Positions 1-6,065 of a DNA stretch of 7,817 bases are shown in pieces (positions within the stretch are counted from its first letter, which is position 1; every line of letters begins with the position of its first letter). The stretch spans positions 1 to 7,817 of the forward strand of contig CABVAS010000069.1 in NCBI GenBank assembly GCA_902496375.1. The letters are read 5' to 3'. Both the position numbers and the translations under genes were made by a program. The notes beneath the pieces were generated by a model. The model ran no database searches and had not been told where the DNA came from. It saw only the letters and a list, made by a program, of their open reading frames with translations. This stretch comes from an uncultured Collinsella sp. (GTDB lineage Bacteria > Actinomycetota > Coriobacteriia > Coriobacteriales > Coriobacteriaceae).

Positions 1-3
1 ACA

Positions 4-26
4 GGAGGCCACTTAATGTGGCCTCC
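4..26. repeat. Perfect 9-bp inverted repeat with a 5-base loop
   Basis: GGAGGCCAC at 4-12 is repeated in inverse at 18-26 around the loop TTAAT. As RNA it would be a strong hairpin. No T-run follows on the + strand, so it is not a normal + strand intrinsic terminator. If it ends a gene on the - strand, the T-run would lie just left of the window and cannot be seen. It could also be the processed end of an upstream transcript or a protein-binding palindrome. Confidence 0.6.
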
Positions 27-93
27 GTCGTGAGCAGGACTGTAGAGCAGGAAACTTAACCCCCACACCCCTCACGCGGCGGGCAAACTCGCC

Positions 94-122
94 TTGTGCT
101 CTATCACGCTAAAGTGTATGAT
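94..122 (+). promoter_or_regulatory. Sigma70-type promoter of the amino acid transporter operon
   Basis: A -35-like TTGTGC at 94-99 and a -10-like TATGAT at 117-122 are separated by 17 bases, the preferred spacing. Transcription would start near 129, giving a leader of about 50 bases before the ATG at 179. This is the best promoter match upstream of the operon. It is a prediction from consensus only. Confidence 0.55.
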
Positions 123-160
123 TCTGAACGTTACATGACTCACTTTACCTAACTAAAGTG
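110..160. promoter_or_regulatory. Candidate operator: three TAAAGTG elements
   Basis: TAAAGTG occurs at 110-116, directly against the predicted -10 box. CACTTTA (its inverse) is at 141-147 and TAAAGTG again at 154-160. The last two form a perfect 7-bp inverted repeat around a 6-base spacer. The first and second copies are centred 31 bases apart, close to three helical turns. The arrangement suits a dimeric repressor covering the promoter and early transcribed region. I do not recognise the regulator. The pair at 141-160 could instead act in RNA as a weak A/U-rich hairpin just before the ribosome binding site. Confidence 0.4.
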
Positions 161-165
161 CCACC

Positions 166-174
166 AAGGGGGAA
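166..174 (+). promoter_or_regulatory. Ribosome binding site that sets the binding-protein start
   Basis: AAGGGGGAA lies 4 bases before the ATG at 179. The in-frame GTG at 158 lies upstream of it, and the in-frame ATG at 191 is too far downstream. This supports 179 as the start. Confidence 0.75.
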
Positions 175-178
175 TACC

Positions 179-1039
179 ATGAATACCGATATGTCTCGTC
201 GTCAGTTTGTTGGTCTAGCCGGTTCGCTCGCTACGGTTCTAGGTCTTGGCCTGGTAGGCTGCGGTGGTGGTGCCGGTAAGGGTTCCGCTGCCGGTTCTGC
301 TGCAGCCAAGGATGTGAAGGGCGCTGCGGAGTCCAAGAAGATCGTCGTGGGCTTTGACAAGTCCTATCCTCCGTACGGCTTTGTGGGCGACGACGGAGAG
401 TACACTGGTTTTGACCTCGATCTGGCCAAGGCTGTTGCCGATAAGCAGGGCTGGGAGGTCAAATACGAGGCCATCGACTGGGATGCCAAGGATACGCTGC
501 TCAACTCGGGGGCCATCAACTGCATCTGGAACGGCTTTACCATGGAGGGTCGCGAGGACGACTACACGTTCTCCGAGCCGTACATGCTCAACGAGCAGGT
601 GCTGGTGGTAAAGAAGGATGCAGGCATCAAGAGCTGGGACGATCTTGCCGGCAAGACCGTGATTACCCAGACCGATTCCGCTGCGCAGGATGTGCTCGAG
701 GGCGAACAGAAGGATCTGGCGGCGACGTTTGCCACGCTCGACACGATCGGCGAGTACAACACGGCCTTTATGCAGCTCGAGAGCGGCGCGGTCGATGCCG
801 TGGCTTGCGACCTTTCGATTGCCCAGTATCAGCTTGCCGCCAAGCCCGATGCTTATACGCAGCTTGATGAGCCGCTGTCCAGCGAGCACTACGCCGTCGG
901 CTTTAAGAAGGGCGACACCAAGTCGGCCGACGCCGTGACCGAGTCGCTCAAGGCACTCTACGATGACGGTACGGTTAAGGATCTCTGCGACAAGTATTCA
1001 AGCTATGGTCTATCTTTCGATAATTGGGTGCTCAAGTAA
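179..1039 (+). CDS. Amino acid ABC transporter substrate-binding lipoprotein (SBP_bac_3 family), Tat-type signal
   Basis: This is the extracellular ligand-binding subunit of a polar amino acid importer (286 aa, usual length). The N-terminus carries a twin-arginine motif, SRRQF at residues 6-10, then a short hydrophobic stretch and a lipobox LVGC ending at Cys28. The protein is therefore probably exported folded by the Tat route and lipid-anchored outside the membrane. A Gly/Ala/Ser-rich tether follows to about residue 50. The mature part shows family hallmarks: YPPYGF near residue 63 (ligand-stacking aromatics), the GREDDYTFSEPY segment with Arg125 (expected to bind the amino acid carboxylate), and VDAVACD with Asp211 (expected to bind the amino group). 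The permease and ATPase genes follow with overlaps, so it is the first gene of the operon. The exact substrate cannot be read from the sequence; glutamine, arginine, histidine or cystine are all possible. Confidence 0.93.
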   Translation: MNTDMSRRQFVGLAGSLATVLGLGLVGCGGGAGKGSAAGSAAAKDVKGAAESKKIVVGFDKSYPPYGFVGDDGEYTGFDLDLAKAVADKQGWEVKYEAIDWDAKDTLLNSGAINCIWNGFTMEGREDDYTFSEPYMLNEQVLVVKKDAGIKSWDDLAGKTVITQTDSAAQDVLEGEQKDLAATFATLDTIGEYNTAFMQLESGAVDAVACDLSIAQYQLAAKPDAYTQLDEPLSSEHYAVGFKKGDTKSADAVTESLKALYDDGTVKDLCDKYSSYGLSFDNWVLK

Positions 1040-1692
1040 TGTCTATTCAGGTCATGATGCAGATGCTTGGCCAGGGATTCTTGGTCAGTTTGCAGCTGTT
1101 TGTACTGACGCTGCTCGGGTCGATTCCGCTGGGAATTCCCGTGGCGTTTATGCGCATGAGCAAAATCGCGCCGCTTCGCTGGATTGCGCGCATCTATATC
1201 TCGGTCATGCGCGGTACGCCGCTCATGCTGCAGATGTTTGCCATCTACTTTGCCCCGTACTACGTGTTTGGCATTTCGCTCACGCCCGATTCCAAGTGGA
1301 CGGCGTGCGTCGTGGCGTTCATCATCAACTACGCCGGTTACTTTGCCGAGATCTATCGCTCGGGCCTGCAGTCCATTCCGCGTGGTCAATACGAGGCGGC
1401 CGAGGTGCTGGGCTACTCGCGCGTGCAGACGTTTCTGTATATCGTGATGCCGCAGGTCGCCAAGCGTATTCTGCCGGCGATGGGCAACGAGATCATCACG
1501 CTGGTCAAGGACACGTCGCTGGCGTTTGCCATTGGCGTGGGTGAGATGTTCTCGACGGCCAAGGCGCTGGTCGCCTCGCAGGTGAGCATGGTGCCGTTTG
1601 CGATCGCGGCGCTGATCTACTGGATTTTTAACTTTGTGGTCGAGATGCTGCTGGGCGCCGCCGAAAAGAAGCTGGACTATTATCATGACTAA
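1039..1692 (+). CDS. Amino acid ABC transporter permease (HisM/GlnP type)
   Basis: This is the membrane channel subunit of the importer (217 aa, typical for the His/Glu/Gln/Arg family). The chosen ATG overlaps the stop codon of the binding-protein gene (TAATG), which suggests translational coupling; no strong Shine-Dalgarno precedes it. Hydrophobic segments begin near residue 14 (FLVSLQLFVLTLLGSIPLGI). RGTP at residues 58-61 is a family hallmark, and further membrane stretches lie at about 90-107 and at the C-terminus (FAIAALIYWIFNFVVEMLL). The cytoplasmic EAA loop, which docks on the ATPase, begins at Glu119 (EAAEVLGYSRVQTF) and ends in a conserved MPQ. With only one permease gene visible, the channel is probably a homodimer. 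An in-frame TTG at 1024 is a less likely start. Confidence 0.93.
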   Translation: MSIQVMMQMLGQGFLVSLQLFVLTLLGSIPLGIPVAFMRMSKIAPLRWIARIYISVMRGTPLMLQMFAIYFAPYYVFGISLTPDSKWTACVVAFIINYAGYFAEIYRSGLQSIPRGQYEAAEVLGYSRVQTFLYIVMPQVAKRILPAMGNEIITLVKDTSLAFAIGVGEMFSTAKALVASQVSMVPFAIAALIYWIFNFVVEMLLGAAEKKLDYYHD

Positions 1693-2449
1693 CTCAGTGA
1701 TGAAAATCGAAAGCGCGCGCAAGGCGTTTGGCGGCAATGAGGTGCTCAAGGATATTTCGCTCGAGGTCAAGCGTGGCGAGGTCGTGGCGATTATCGGGCC
1801 TTCGGGTGGCGGCAAGTCCACGCTGCTGCGGTGTGCCACGCTGCTCGAGACACTCGACGGAGGCTCGCTCTCGTTTGGTGACCTTGCCGTTGCGACGGAT
1901 GCGGGTTCGGGCGCGGTCTATGCGAAGGGCGATGTGCCCAAGCGGGCACGCTCGCGATTCGGCCTGGTGTTCCAAAATTACAACCTGTTCCCGCACTATA
2001 CCGTGATGAAAAACATCATCGATGCTCCGATTCGCGTGCTCAAGCGCCCGCGCGAGCAGGCTGAAGCACGTGCGCGTGAGTTGATCGCGCAGATGGGGCT
2101 TACGGGCAACGAGAACAAGGTGCCATGTGAGCTTTCGGGCGGTCAACAACAGCGTGTGAGTATCGCCCGCGCCTTGGCGCTCGATCCGGAGATCCTGTTC
2201 TTTGATGAGCCGACTTCGGCGCTCGATCCCGAGCTGACGGCCGAGGTGCTGCGTGTCATTAAAGACCTTGCCGCGCAGAATATGACGATGGTGATCGTGA
2301 CCCATGCGATGCAGTTTGCGCGCGATGTTGCCGACCGCGTGATCTTTATGGACGGCGGTCGCATTGTCGAGGAGGGTCCTGCCGAGCAGGTCATCGACCA
2401 TCCGCGTGAGCAGCGCACCCGTGAGTTCTTGAGCCGTATCGAGGGATAG
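1685..2449 (+). CDS. Amino acid ABC transporter ATP-binding protein (GlnQ/HisP type)
   Basis: This is the cytoplasmic ATPase that powers the importer (254 aa, usual length). All motifs are intact: Walker A GPSGGGKST at residues 38-46, Q-loop Gln97 in FQNYNLFPH, signature LSGGQQQR at 150-157, Walker B ILFFDE with catalytic Glu175, D-loop SALD, and the switch histidine His207 in VTHAM. LFPH after the Q-loop and the QQQR signature are typical of polar amino acid transporters. The gene starts inside the end of the permease gene (8-base overlap ATGACTAA), so it is probably translationally coupled. A second in-frame ATG at 1700 is possible. A somewhat long segment at residues 66-90 between Walker A and the Q-loop (AVATDAGSGAVYAKGD) looks like a small surface insertion. 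Confidence 0.95.
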   Translation: MTNSVMKIESARKAFGGNEVLKDISLEVKRGEVVAIIGPSGGGKSTLLRCATLLETLDGGSLSFGDLAVATDAGSGAVYAKGDVPKRARSRFGLVFQNYNLFPHYTVMKNIIDAPIRVLKRPREQAEARARELIAQMGLTGNENKVPCELSGGQQQRVSIARALALDPEILFFDEPTSALDPELTAEVLRVIKDLAAQNMTMVIVTHAMQFARDVADRVIFMDGGRIVEEGPAEQVIDHPREQRTREFLSRIEG

Positions 2450-2482
2450 GCTCAGATATTTACTCAACTATTAATTGAGACG

Positions 2483-2523
2483 AAGCCGCCGCAGGTCTTA
2501 CGGTCTGTGGCGGCTTTTTGTTT
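2483..2523 (+). terminator. Intrinsic terminator of the transporter operon
   Basis: A 12-bp stem pairs 2483-2494 (AAGCCGCCGCAG) with 2505-2516 (CTGTGGCGGCTT), with a single G-U wobble. The loop has 10 bases. TTTTTGTTT runs on from 2515. It begins 33 bases after the ATPase stop codon. Confidence 0.9.
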
Positions 2524-2556
2524 GCATCGACGGGGTTCAATAATCGCCTCACAAGC

Positions 2557-2585
2557 TTGTCTCTTCCTCTCGCCGCCTGTATTCA
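2557..2585 (+). promoter_or_regulatory. Weak candidate promoter for the EF-G2 gene
   Basis: TTGTCT (2557-2562) and TATTCA (2580-2585) are 17 bases apart. The -35 match is fair and the -10 match poor. A promoter is expected between the terminator ending at 2523 and the gene at 2760, and this is the best pair I found. It implies a leader of about 165 bases. Confidence 0.25.
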
Positions 2586-2591
2586 TACGTG

Positions 2592-2759
2592 TGCCGAAAG
2601 GTGTGCATGGACGGTTGCCCGTGAGGGTAGGGTGGTGGCATAGGACATTTGGAGGGTGAGTCGGCTCGGCTGCCGACCATGCTGCTCCCGGGATGGCACC
2701 GACCGCGAACTCTCCCCGTTGGCGTCGCGCAATGCGCGCGGCCCTGCAAGGAGGTCATC
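2592..2759 (+). promoter_or_regulatory. Long structured leader of EF-G2, possibly T-box-like
   Basis: This GC-rich stretch between the terminator and the EF-G2 start holds no convincing gene. A 6-bp hairpin GTCGGC/GCCGAC sits at 2660-2677. Fold A: GGG (2690-2692) pairs with CCC (2742-2744) and CCGCG (2703-2707) with CGCGG (2737-2741). The 3' strand is continuous and a 5' bulge contains TGGCACC (2694-2700). This layout resembles the T-box antiterminator, whose UGGNACC bulge binds the tRNA CCA end. Fold B: a strong hairpin at 2721-2743 plus TCTCC (2711-2715) pairing with the Shine-Dalgarno GGAGG (2750-2754). The folds share 2737-2743 and exclude each other. I could not find a stem I or specifier loop, so a real T-box is uncertain. 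The leader's starting point is inferred from a weak promoter. Confidence 0.35.
2748..2754 (+). promoter_or_regulatory. Ribosome binding site that sets the EF-G2 start
   Basis: AAGGAGG is a full Shine-Dalgarno, 5 bases before the ATG at 2760. The reading frame is open further up to an ATG at 2649, but those 37 codons do not resemble an EF-G N-terminus, while MGAPKTGNVRNVVLVG from 2760 does. Confidence 0.85.
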
Positions 2760-4835
2760 ATGGGTGCTCCCAAGACCGGTAACGTAAGGAACGTGGTGCT
2801 CGTAGGCCAAGGCGGGGTGGGCAAGACTTCACTCGCCGAGGCCATGCTCCACCTTTCCGGCAAGACCGCCCGCCTGGGCGGCCACGACGGCACCAAGCCC
2901 ACGCTCGACTATGACCCCGAAGAGGTCAAGCGTGCATTTTCCATCTCGACGACCATCGCGCCGATCGACTGGAAGGGCGCGCGCATCAATGTGCTCGATG
3001 CCCCGTGCTACCCCGATTTTATCGGCGACGCCTTTGCCGCGATGAGCGTCTGCGAGACGGCTCTGTTTGTGGTCGACGCCGAGGCCGGCCCACAGCCTAC
3101 GACGGTTAAGCTCTGGTATGCCGCCGAGGACCTGCGTCTGGCGCGTGCGGTGTTCGTAAACCGCCTGTCGCGCTCCGAGGCCAGCTTTGCGACCACGATG
3201 GACCTGCTGCAAGAGCGCTTTGGCACGCGCCTGGGCGCCGTGACCCTTCCCTGGGGCGAGGGCGAGGACTTTGACGGCATCATCGACCTGGTGCGCATGA
3301 AGGCGCGCCATTGCAACGGCACCGAAGCCGTTGAGTCGGAGATTCCCGAGGAGTATCGTGCCCAGGCCGAGGAGGCCCATGACCATCTGTGCGAGTTGGT
3401 GGCCGAGGCCGACGATGAGCTGATGATGAAGTACCTGGAAGGCGAGGAGACGCTGACGCAGGAGGAGCTTGAGGGCCTGCTGTCGAAGGCGATCGCCGAG
3501 CGCATCTTTGTGCCGGTCTTTGCGGGCGATTGCATTAAGGAGCAGGGCGTCAACTCGCTGATGGACGACATCGCGACGTACTTTCCGGCGCCGACCGACT
3601 ACGGCGAGATGCCGCTCATCGACGGTGATTCGCTCAAAATCTCGAGCGACGATGACCGTCCGGTGGCGTTTGTGTTTAAGACCCTGGCCGATCCGCAGCA
3701 GGGTCGCATCAGCTTTATCAAGGTGCTGACGGGTACGCTTGAGCCGGGTCTTGAGCTGATCAACGCGCGTACCCGCAAGGGCGACCGTCTGGCTCACCTG
3801 TATGTGATGTGCGGCCGCGATATGACCGAGGTCGGTCACGCCTATGCCGGCGACATCATCGTGGCGCCCAAGCTGGCTGCCGAGACGGGCGACACGCTCT
3901 CGATTACCGGTAAGGTCGAGGCCGCGGCGTTTAAGTTCCCCAACTCGCAGTACCGCATTGCCATCGAGGCCGAGAATCGCGGCGACGAAGAGAAGCTCTA
4001 CACGTTTATCGAGAAGGCCTGCAAGGCCGATCCGACCATGAGCATCGACCGCGACGAGGAGACCGGCCAGACCATTATCTCCGCCGTTGGTGAGGCGCAG
4101 GTTTCGGTGCTGCTCAACCGTTTGGAGGATCGCACCAAAGTCGTGGCCAAGAGCGTGCCGATCCGCATTCCGTATCGCGAGACCATTCGCCGTACGGCAA
4201 GTGCCCAGGGCCGCCATAAGAAGCAGACCGGCGGCGCCGGTCAGTACGGCGACTGCTGGCTGCGCGTGGAGCCGCTCATTGGGCCCGACGGCACGAGCGA
4301 TGGCTATGAGTTTGTGGACGAGGTCGTGGGCGGCCGTATTCCGCGCTCGCTGATCCCCGCCGTGGACAAGGGTGTCCAGGAGACCATGAAGGACGGCATC
4401 ATTGCCGGCTACCCGCTCACGGGCATTCGCGTGGCTGTGTACGACGGCTCGTATCACAGCGTCGACTCCAACGAGATGGCGTTCCGCGCGGCAGCTCGCA
4501 TCGGCCTGCGCAAGGCATGTGCCGATGCCGACCCGGTGGTGCTGGAGCCCATCGAGGAAATCACGGTGACCATCCCCGAGAGCTACGCCGGCGCTGTGAT
4601 GGGCGACATCTCGGCATCGCGCGGTCGCGTGACGGGCATGGAGACCGATGAGCGCGGCGATACCGTGGTTATTGCCCAGGCGCCGCTGGCAGAGCTGACG
4701 GATTATTCGACGCGCCTGCGCTCTATCACGCGCGGCACGGGTGACTTTACCATGAAGCCCGCAGGCTATGAGCAGGTGCCTTATGACGTTCAGGCCAAGC
4801 TGGTCGAGCGCTATGAGGAGGGCCGCGCCAAGTAG
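2760..4835 (+). CDS. Elongation factor G-like protein (EF-G2/FusA2 type) with degenerate GTPase motifs
   Basis: This is a full-length EF-G paralogue (691 aa) with the usual order: G domain with G' insert (about 1-285), domain II, domain III, domain IV and a C-terminal domain V. The opening VRNVVLVGQGGVGKTS matches the actinobacterial FusA2 group more than canonical EF-G. The P-loop at residues 16-24 has its GKT. Other nucleotide motifs depart from canonical EF-G. Switch I Thr appears to be Ser61. G3 is DAPCY at 80-84 instead of DTPGH. G4 is NRLS at 134-137 instead of NKxD, losing the Asp that reads guanine. G5 is AGD near 255-257 instead of GSA. The ribosome-contacting parts are well kept: TGGAGQYGD, IPAVDKGVQETM, and GSYHSVDSNE with the domain IV tip His566. 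It may act on ribosomes in translocation, recycling or a stress role, perhaps with weak or altered GTP use. It is a single-gene unit with its own terminator. The housekeeping fusA is presumably elsewhere. Confidence 0.9.
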   Translation: MGAPKTGNVRNVVLVGQGGVGKTSLAEAMLHLSGKTARLGGHDGTKPTLDYDPEEVKRAFSISTTIAPIDWKGARINVLDAPCYPDFIGDAFAAMSVCETALFVVDAEAGPQPTTVKLWYAAEDLRLARAVFVNRLSRSEASFATTMDLLQERFGTRLGAVTLPWGEGEDFDGIIDLVRMKARHCNGTEAVESEIPEEYRAQAEEAHDHLCELVAEADDELMMKYLEGEETLTQEELEGLLSKAIAERIFVPVFAGDCIKEQGVNSLMDDIATYFPAPTDYGEMPLIDGDSLKISSDDDRPVAFVFKTLADPQQGRISFIKVLTGTLEPGLELINARTRKGDRLAHLYVMCGRDMTEVGHAYAGDIIVAPKLAAETGDTLSITGKVEAAAFKFPNSQYRIAIEAENRGDEEKLYTFIEKACKADPTMSIDRDEETGQTIISAVGEAQVSVLLNRLEDRTKVVAKSVPIRIPYRETIRRTASAQGRHKKQTGGAGQYGDCWLRVEPLIGPDGTSDGYEFVDEVVGGRIPRSLIPAVDKGVQETMKDGIIAGYPLTGIRVAVYDGSYHSVDSNEMAFRAAARIGLRKACADADPVVLEPIEEITVTIPESYAGAVMGDISASRGRVTGMETDERGDTVVIAQAPLAELTDYSTRLRSITRGTGDFTMKPAGYEQVPYDVQAKLVERYEEGRAK

Positions 4836-4870
4836 CACGTGATTTTGTCTGCAATGTAGGTGCTGACGAA

Positions 4871-4904
4871 AGGGCCGCCCTGGGTAACCGGGGCGGCTCT
4901 TTTT
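4871..4904 (+). terminator. Intrinsic terminator after EF-G2
   Basis: A 13-bp stem pairs 4871-4883 with 4888-4900, with two G-U wobbles, closing a GTAA loop of the stable GNRA class. A T-run follows at 4900-4904. On the - strand the same stem is followed only by TTTCG, so it may serve the convergent nuclease gene weakly. Confidence 0.92.
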
Positions 4905-4962
4905 GATTCCTTGGGGGCGGAGGAAAACGGATCATTTAGGCTTTGGGGCAGCTTGGTCGGTC

Positions 4963-5946
4963 CTAGTCTCCCGAGGCCTGATTGCGGCCGGTGGTGTAGT
5001 CGATCTGCACGTGCGGCTGCAGGTTGTAGCAATATACGTGGAAGCAGAGGGTCTTGCCGTGGTCCTCGACCGATTGCGCCTCAAGGCGCATGCCACGGCA
5101 GACAAGTTCCTCTTCGTTATACATAGGCGTGACGCGGTAGAGCACATGGTTGCCCGTATCGCGAATATAGTTGAGAATCTGCTCTTCAAACGGCAGCATG
5201 CCCGTCTCGTTGAGATAGCGCGTGCCGGTGAGGAGATTCTTGCGGTTGGCGTTTTCGCCGCAGAGCGACCAGGCGATAAGGTGGCAGCGGTTGTAGAGGC
5301 TCTGGCCCGGAATAAAGTCGTAGCGCTGCTGGTGCCAACCGGCAGGATGGATGCGCGAGATATCGCCGCGCTTTCCCTGTCCGAGCGACTCGGGGCCTAC
5401 ACAGGCGAGCGCCTTGCGAGTGCGACCCAGGCTGTCGAGCTTGGAGAATTTCTTAAAGCAGCCCTCTTCGGTGGCGCGATCGTATTCATCGAGTGTGAAT
5501 GACGGCGTGCCGAGCGGGTGCGTGCTGTCGGCGCGAAGGGCAACGTAGGGGTTGCCGGCGTAGTCGGGAATGCTGCTGAGATAAACACCGCGGGCGCGGT
5601 TGAGGTCGGGGTTTTCGACCTCGTCGATGGGGGTGGCGGCACTGCCCGCGGAAACGTCGTCATCGGTGTCGGTCGCGGCGGAATCGGAGCCATCGCCGGA
5701 GTCCTGGCTGTTTTGAGGGTCCGCCGCGCTCGCCGTTCCCGATTCGAGCCGAGCGACCAGGTCTGCCTCGTCGTCGGTGCGGCTGGGACTCTCGTTTTGT
5801 TTTTCGGCCAGAGCCGCCGCCTGCTCATCGCCTTGCGGCGACAGCAACTTGGGCGCTCCGTCGAGCGATCCCGTAAACAGCGCAAACCCCAGCACCACGG
5901 CGGTGCCGATGGAAAGTGCTTGCTTGTAGGCGGGCTTGCGCGACAT
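4963..5946 (-). CDS. Exported DNA/RNA non-specific endonuclease (Endonuclea_NS_2-like)
   Basis: Predicted metal-dependent nuclease of the beta-beta-alpha metal class (327 aa). A basic N-terminus (MSRKPAYKQ) and one hydrophobic segment at about 10-26 act as signal peptide or membrane anchor, so it should work outside the cell. A flexible linker rich in Asp, Ser and Ala follows (about 50-105). The nuclease domain spans about 120-320 and shows LDSLGRTRKALACVG, the YNRCHLIAW motif with putative catalytic His222, GENANRKNLLTGTRYLN with Asn237 as likely metal ligand, and NHVLYRVTP. NRCH stands where EndA-type nucleases have DRGH. Seven cysteines lie in the nuclease domain. Start choice: AGGAG 5 bases before the ATG. 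It converges with EF-G2 and lies downstream of the LacI gene on the same strand. It may serve nutrient scavenging, DNA uptake or competition; the sequence does not decide. No immunity gene is visible beside it. Confidence 0.88.
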   Translation of the reverse strand: MSRKPAYKQALSIGTAVVLGFALFTGSLDGAPKLLSPQGDEQAAALAEKQNESPSRTDDEADLVARLESGTASAADPQNSQDSGDGSDSAATDTDDDVSAGSAATPIDEVENPDLNRARGVYLSSIPDYAGNPYVALRADSTHPLGTPSFTLDEYDRATEEGCFKKFSKLDSLGRTRKALACVGPESLGQGKRGDISRIHPAGWHQQRYDFIPGQSLYNRCHLIAWSLCGENANRKNLLTGTRYLNETGMLPFEEQILNYIRDTGNHVLYRVTPMYNEEELVCRGMRLEAQSVEDHGKTLCFHVYCYNLQPHVQIDYTTGRNQASGD

Positions 5947-5971
5947 TGAGGCTCCTGGATGGACGGTTGGG

Positions 5972-5999
5972 AATCTACCAGTCTAGCAGGAGCCGGCAA
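5972..5999 (-). promoter_or_regulatory. Weak candidate promoter for the nuclease gene
   Basis: Read on the - strand, TTGCCG (5994-5999) and TAGATT (5972-5977) are 16 bases apart, each matching consensus at four of six positions. The site is about 25 bases upstream of the nuclease start. Co-transcription from the LacI gene is an alternative. Confidence 0.3.
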
Positions 6000-6015
6000 G
6001 GGCCGTTCTGTCGAA

Positions 6016-6058
6016 CAAATACTTAAGATTTGAGACAAACGCTACTGATTCATTTGTC
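6016..6058. repeat. Two small inverted repeats between the LacI and nuclease genes
   Basis: CAAAT (6016-6020) faces ATTTG (6028-6032) across 7 bases, and GACAAA (6034-6039) faces TTTGTC (6053-6058) across 13 bases. Neither is followed by a T-run on the - strand, so they are poor terminators for the LacI gene. They could be weak hairpins or operators upstream of the nuclease gene. Confidence 0.35.
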
Positions 6059-6065
6059 CCGCGGT

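Noticed and set aside
1003..2467. Long - strand open frames opposite the permease and ATPase genes
   Set aside because: They are rich in Arg and His, show no motif, and are antisense to clearly identified proteins.
2607..2624. A five-codon leader peptide ORF (MDGCP) after an AAAGGTG in the EF-G2 leader
   Set aside because: It is too short to judge, carries no run of regulatory codons, and could easily occur by chance.
2649..2759. N-terminal extension of EF-G2 from the ATG at 2649
   Set aside because: The 37 extra residues are Arg/Pro/Cys-rich and unlike EF-G, and a full Shine-Dalgarno sits just before the ATG at 2760.
2829..4838. A 669-codon open frame on the - strand opposite EF-G2
   Set aside because: It mirrors the EF-G2 gene almost exactly, has no family motif, and arises from the GC-rich third positions of the real gene.
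4903..5502. A 199-codon + strand frame opposite the nuclease gene
   Set aside because: It is antisense to a well-supported nuclease with recognisable catalytic motifs, and it starts in the terminator T-run region.
4963..5946. The nuclease as a contact-dependent or polymorphic toxin
   Set aside because: There is no toxin delivery domain, no adjacent small immunity gene, and no repeated toxin cassettes; the layout fits a simple exported nuclease better.
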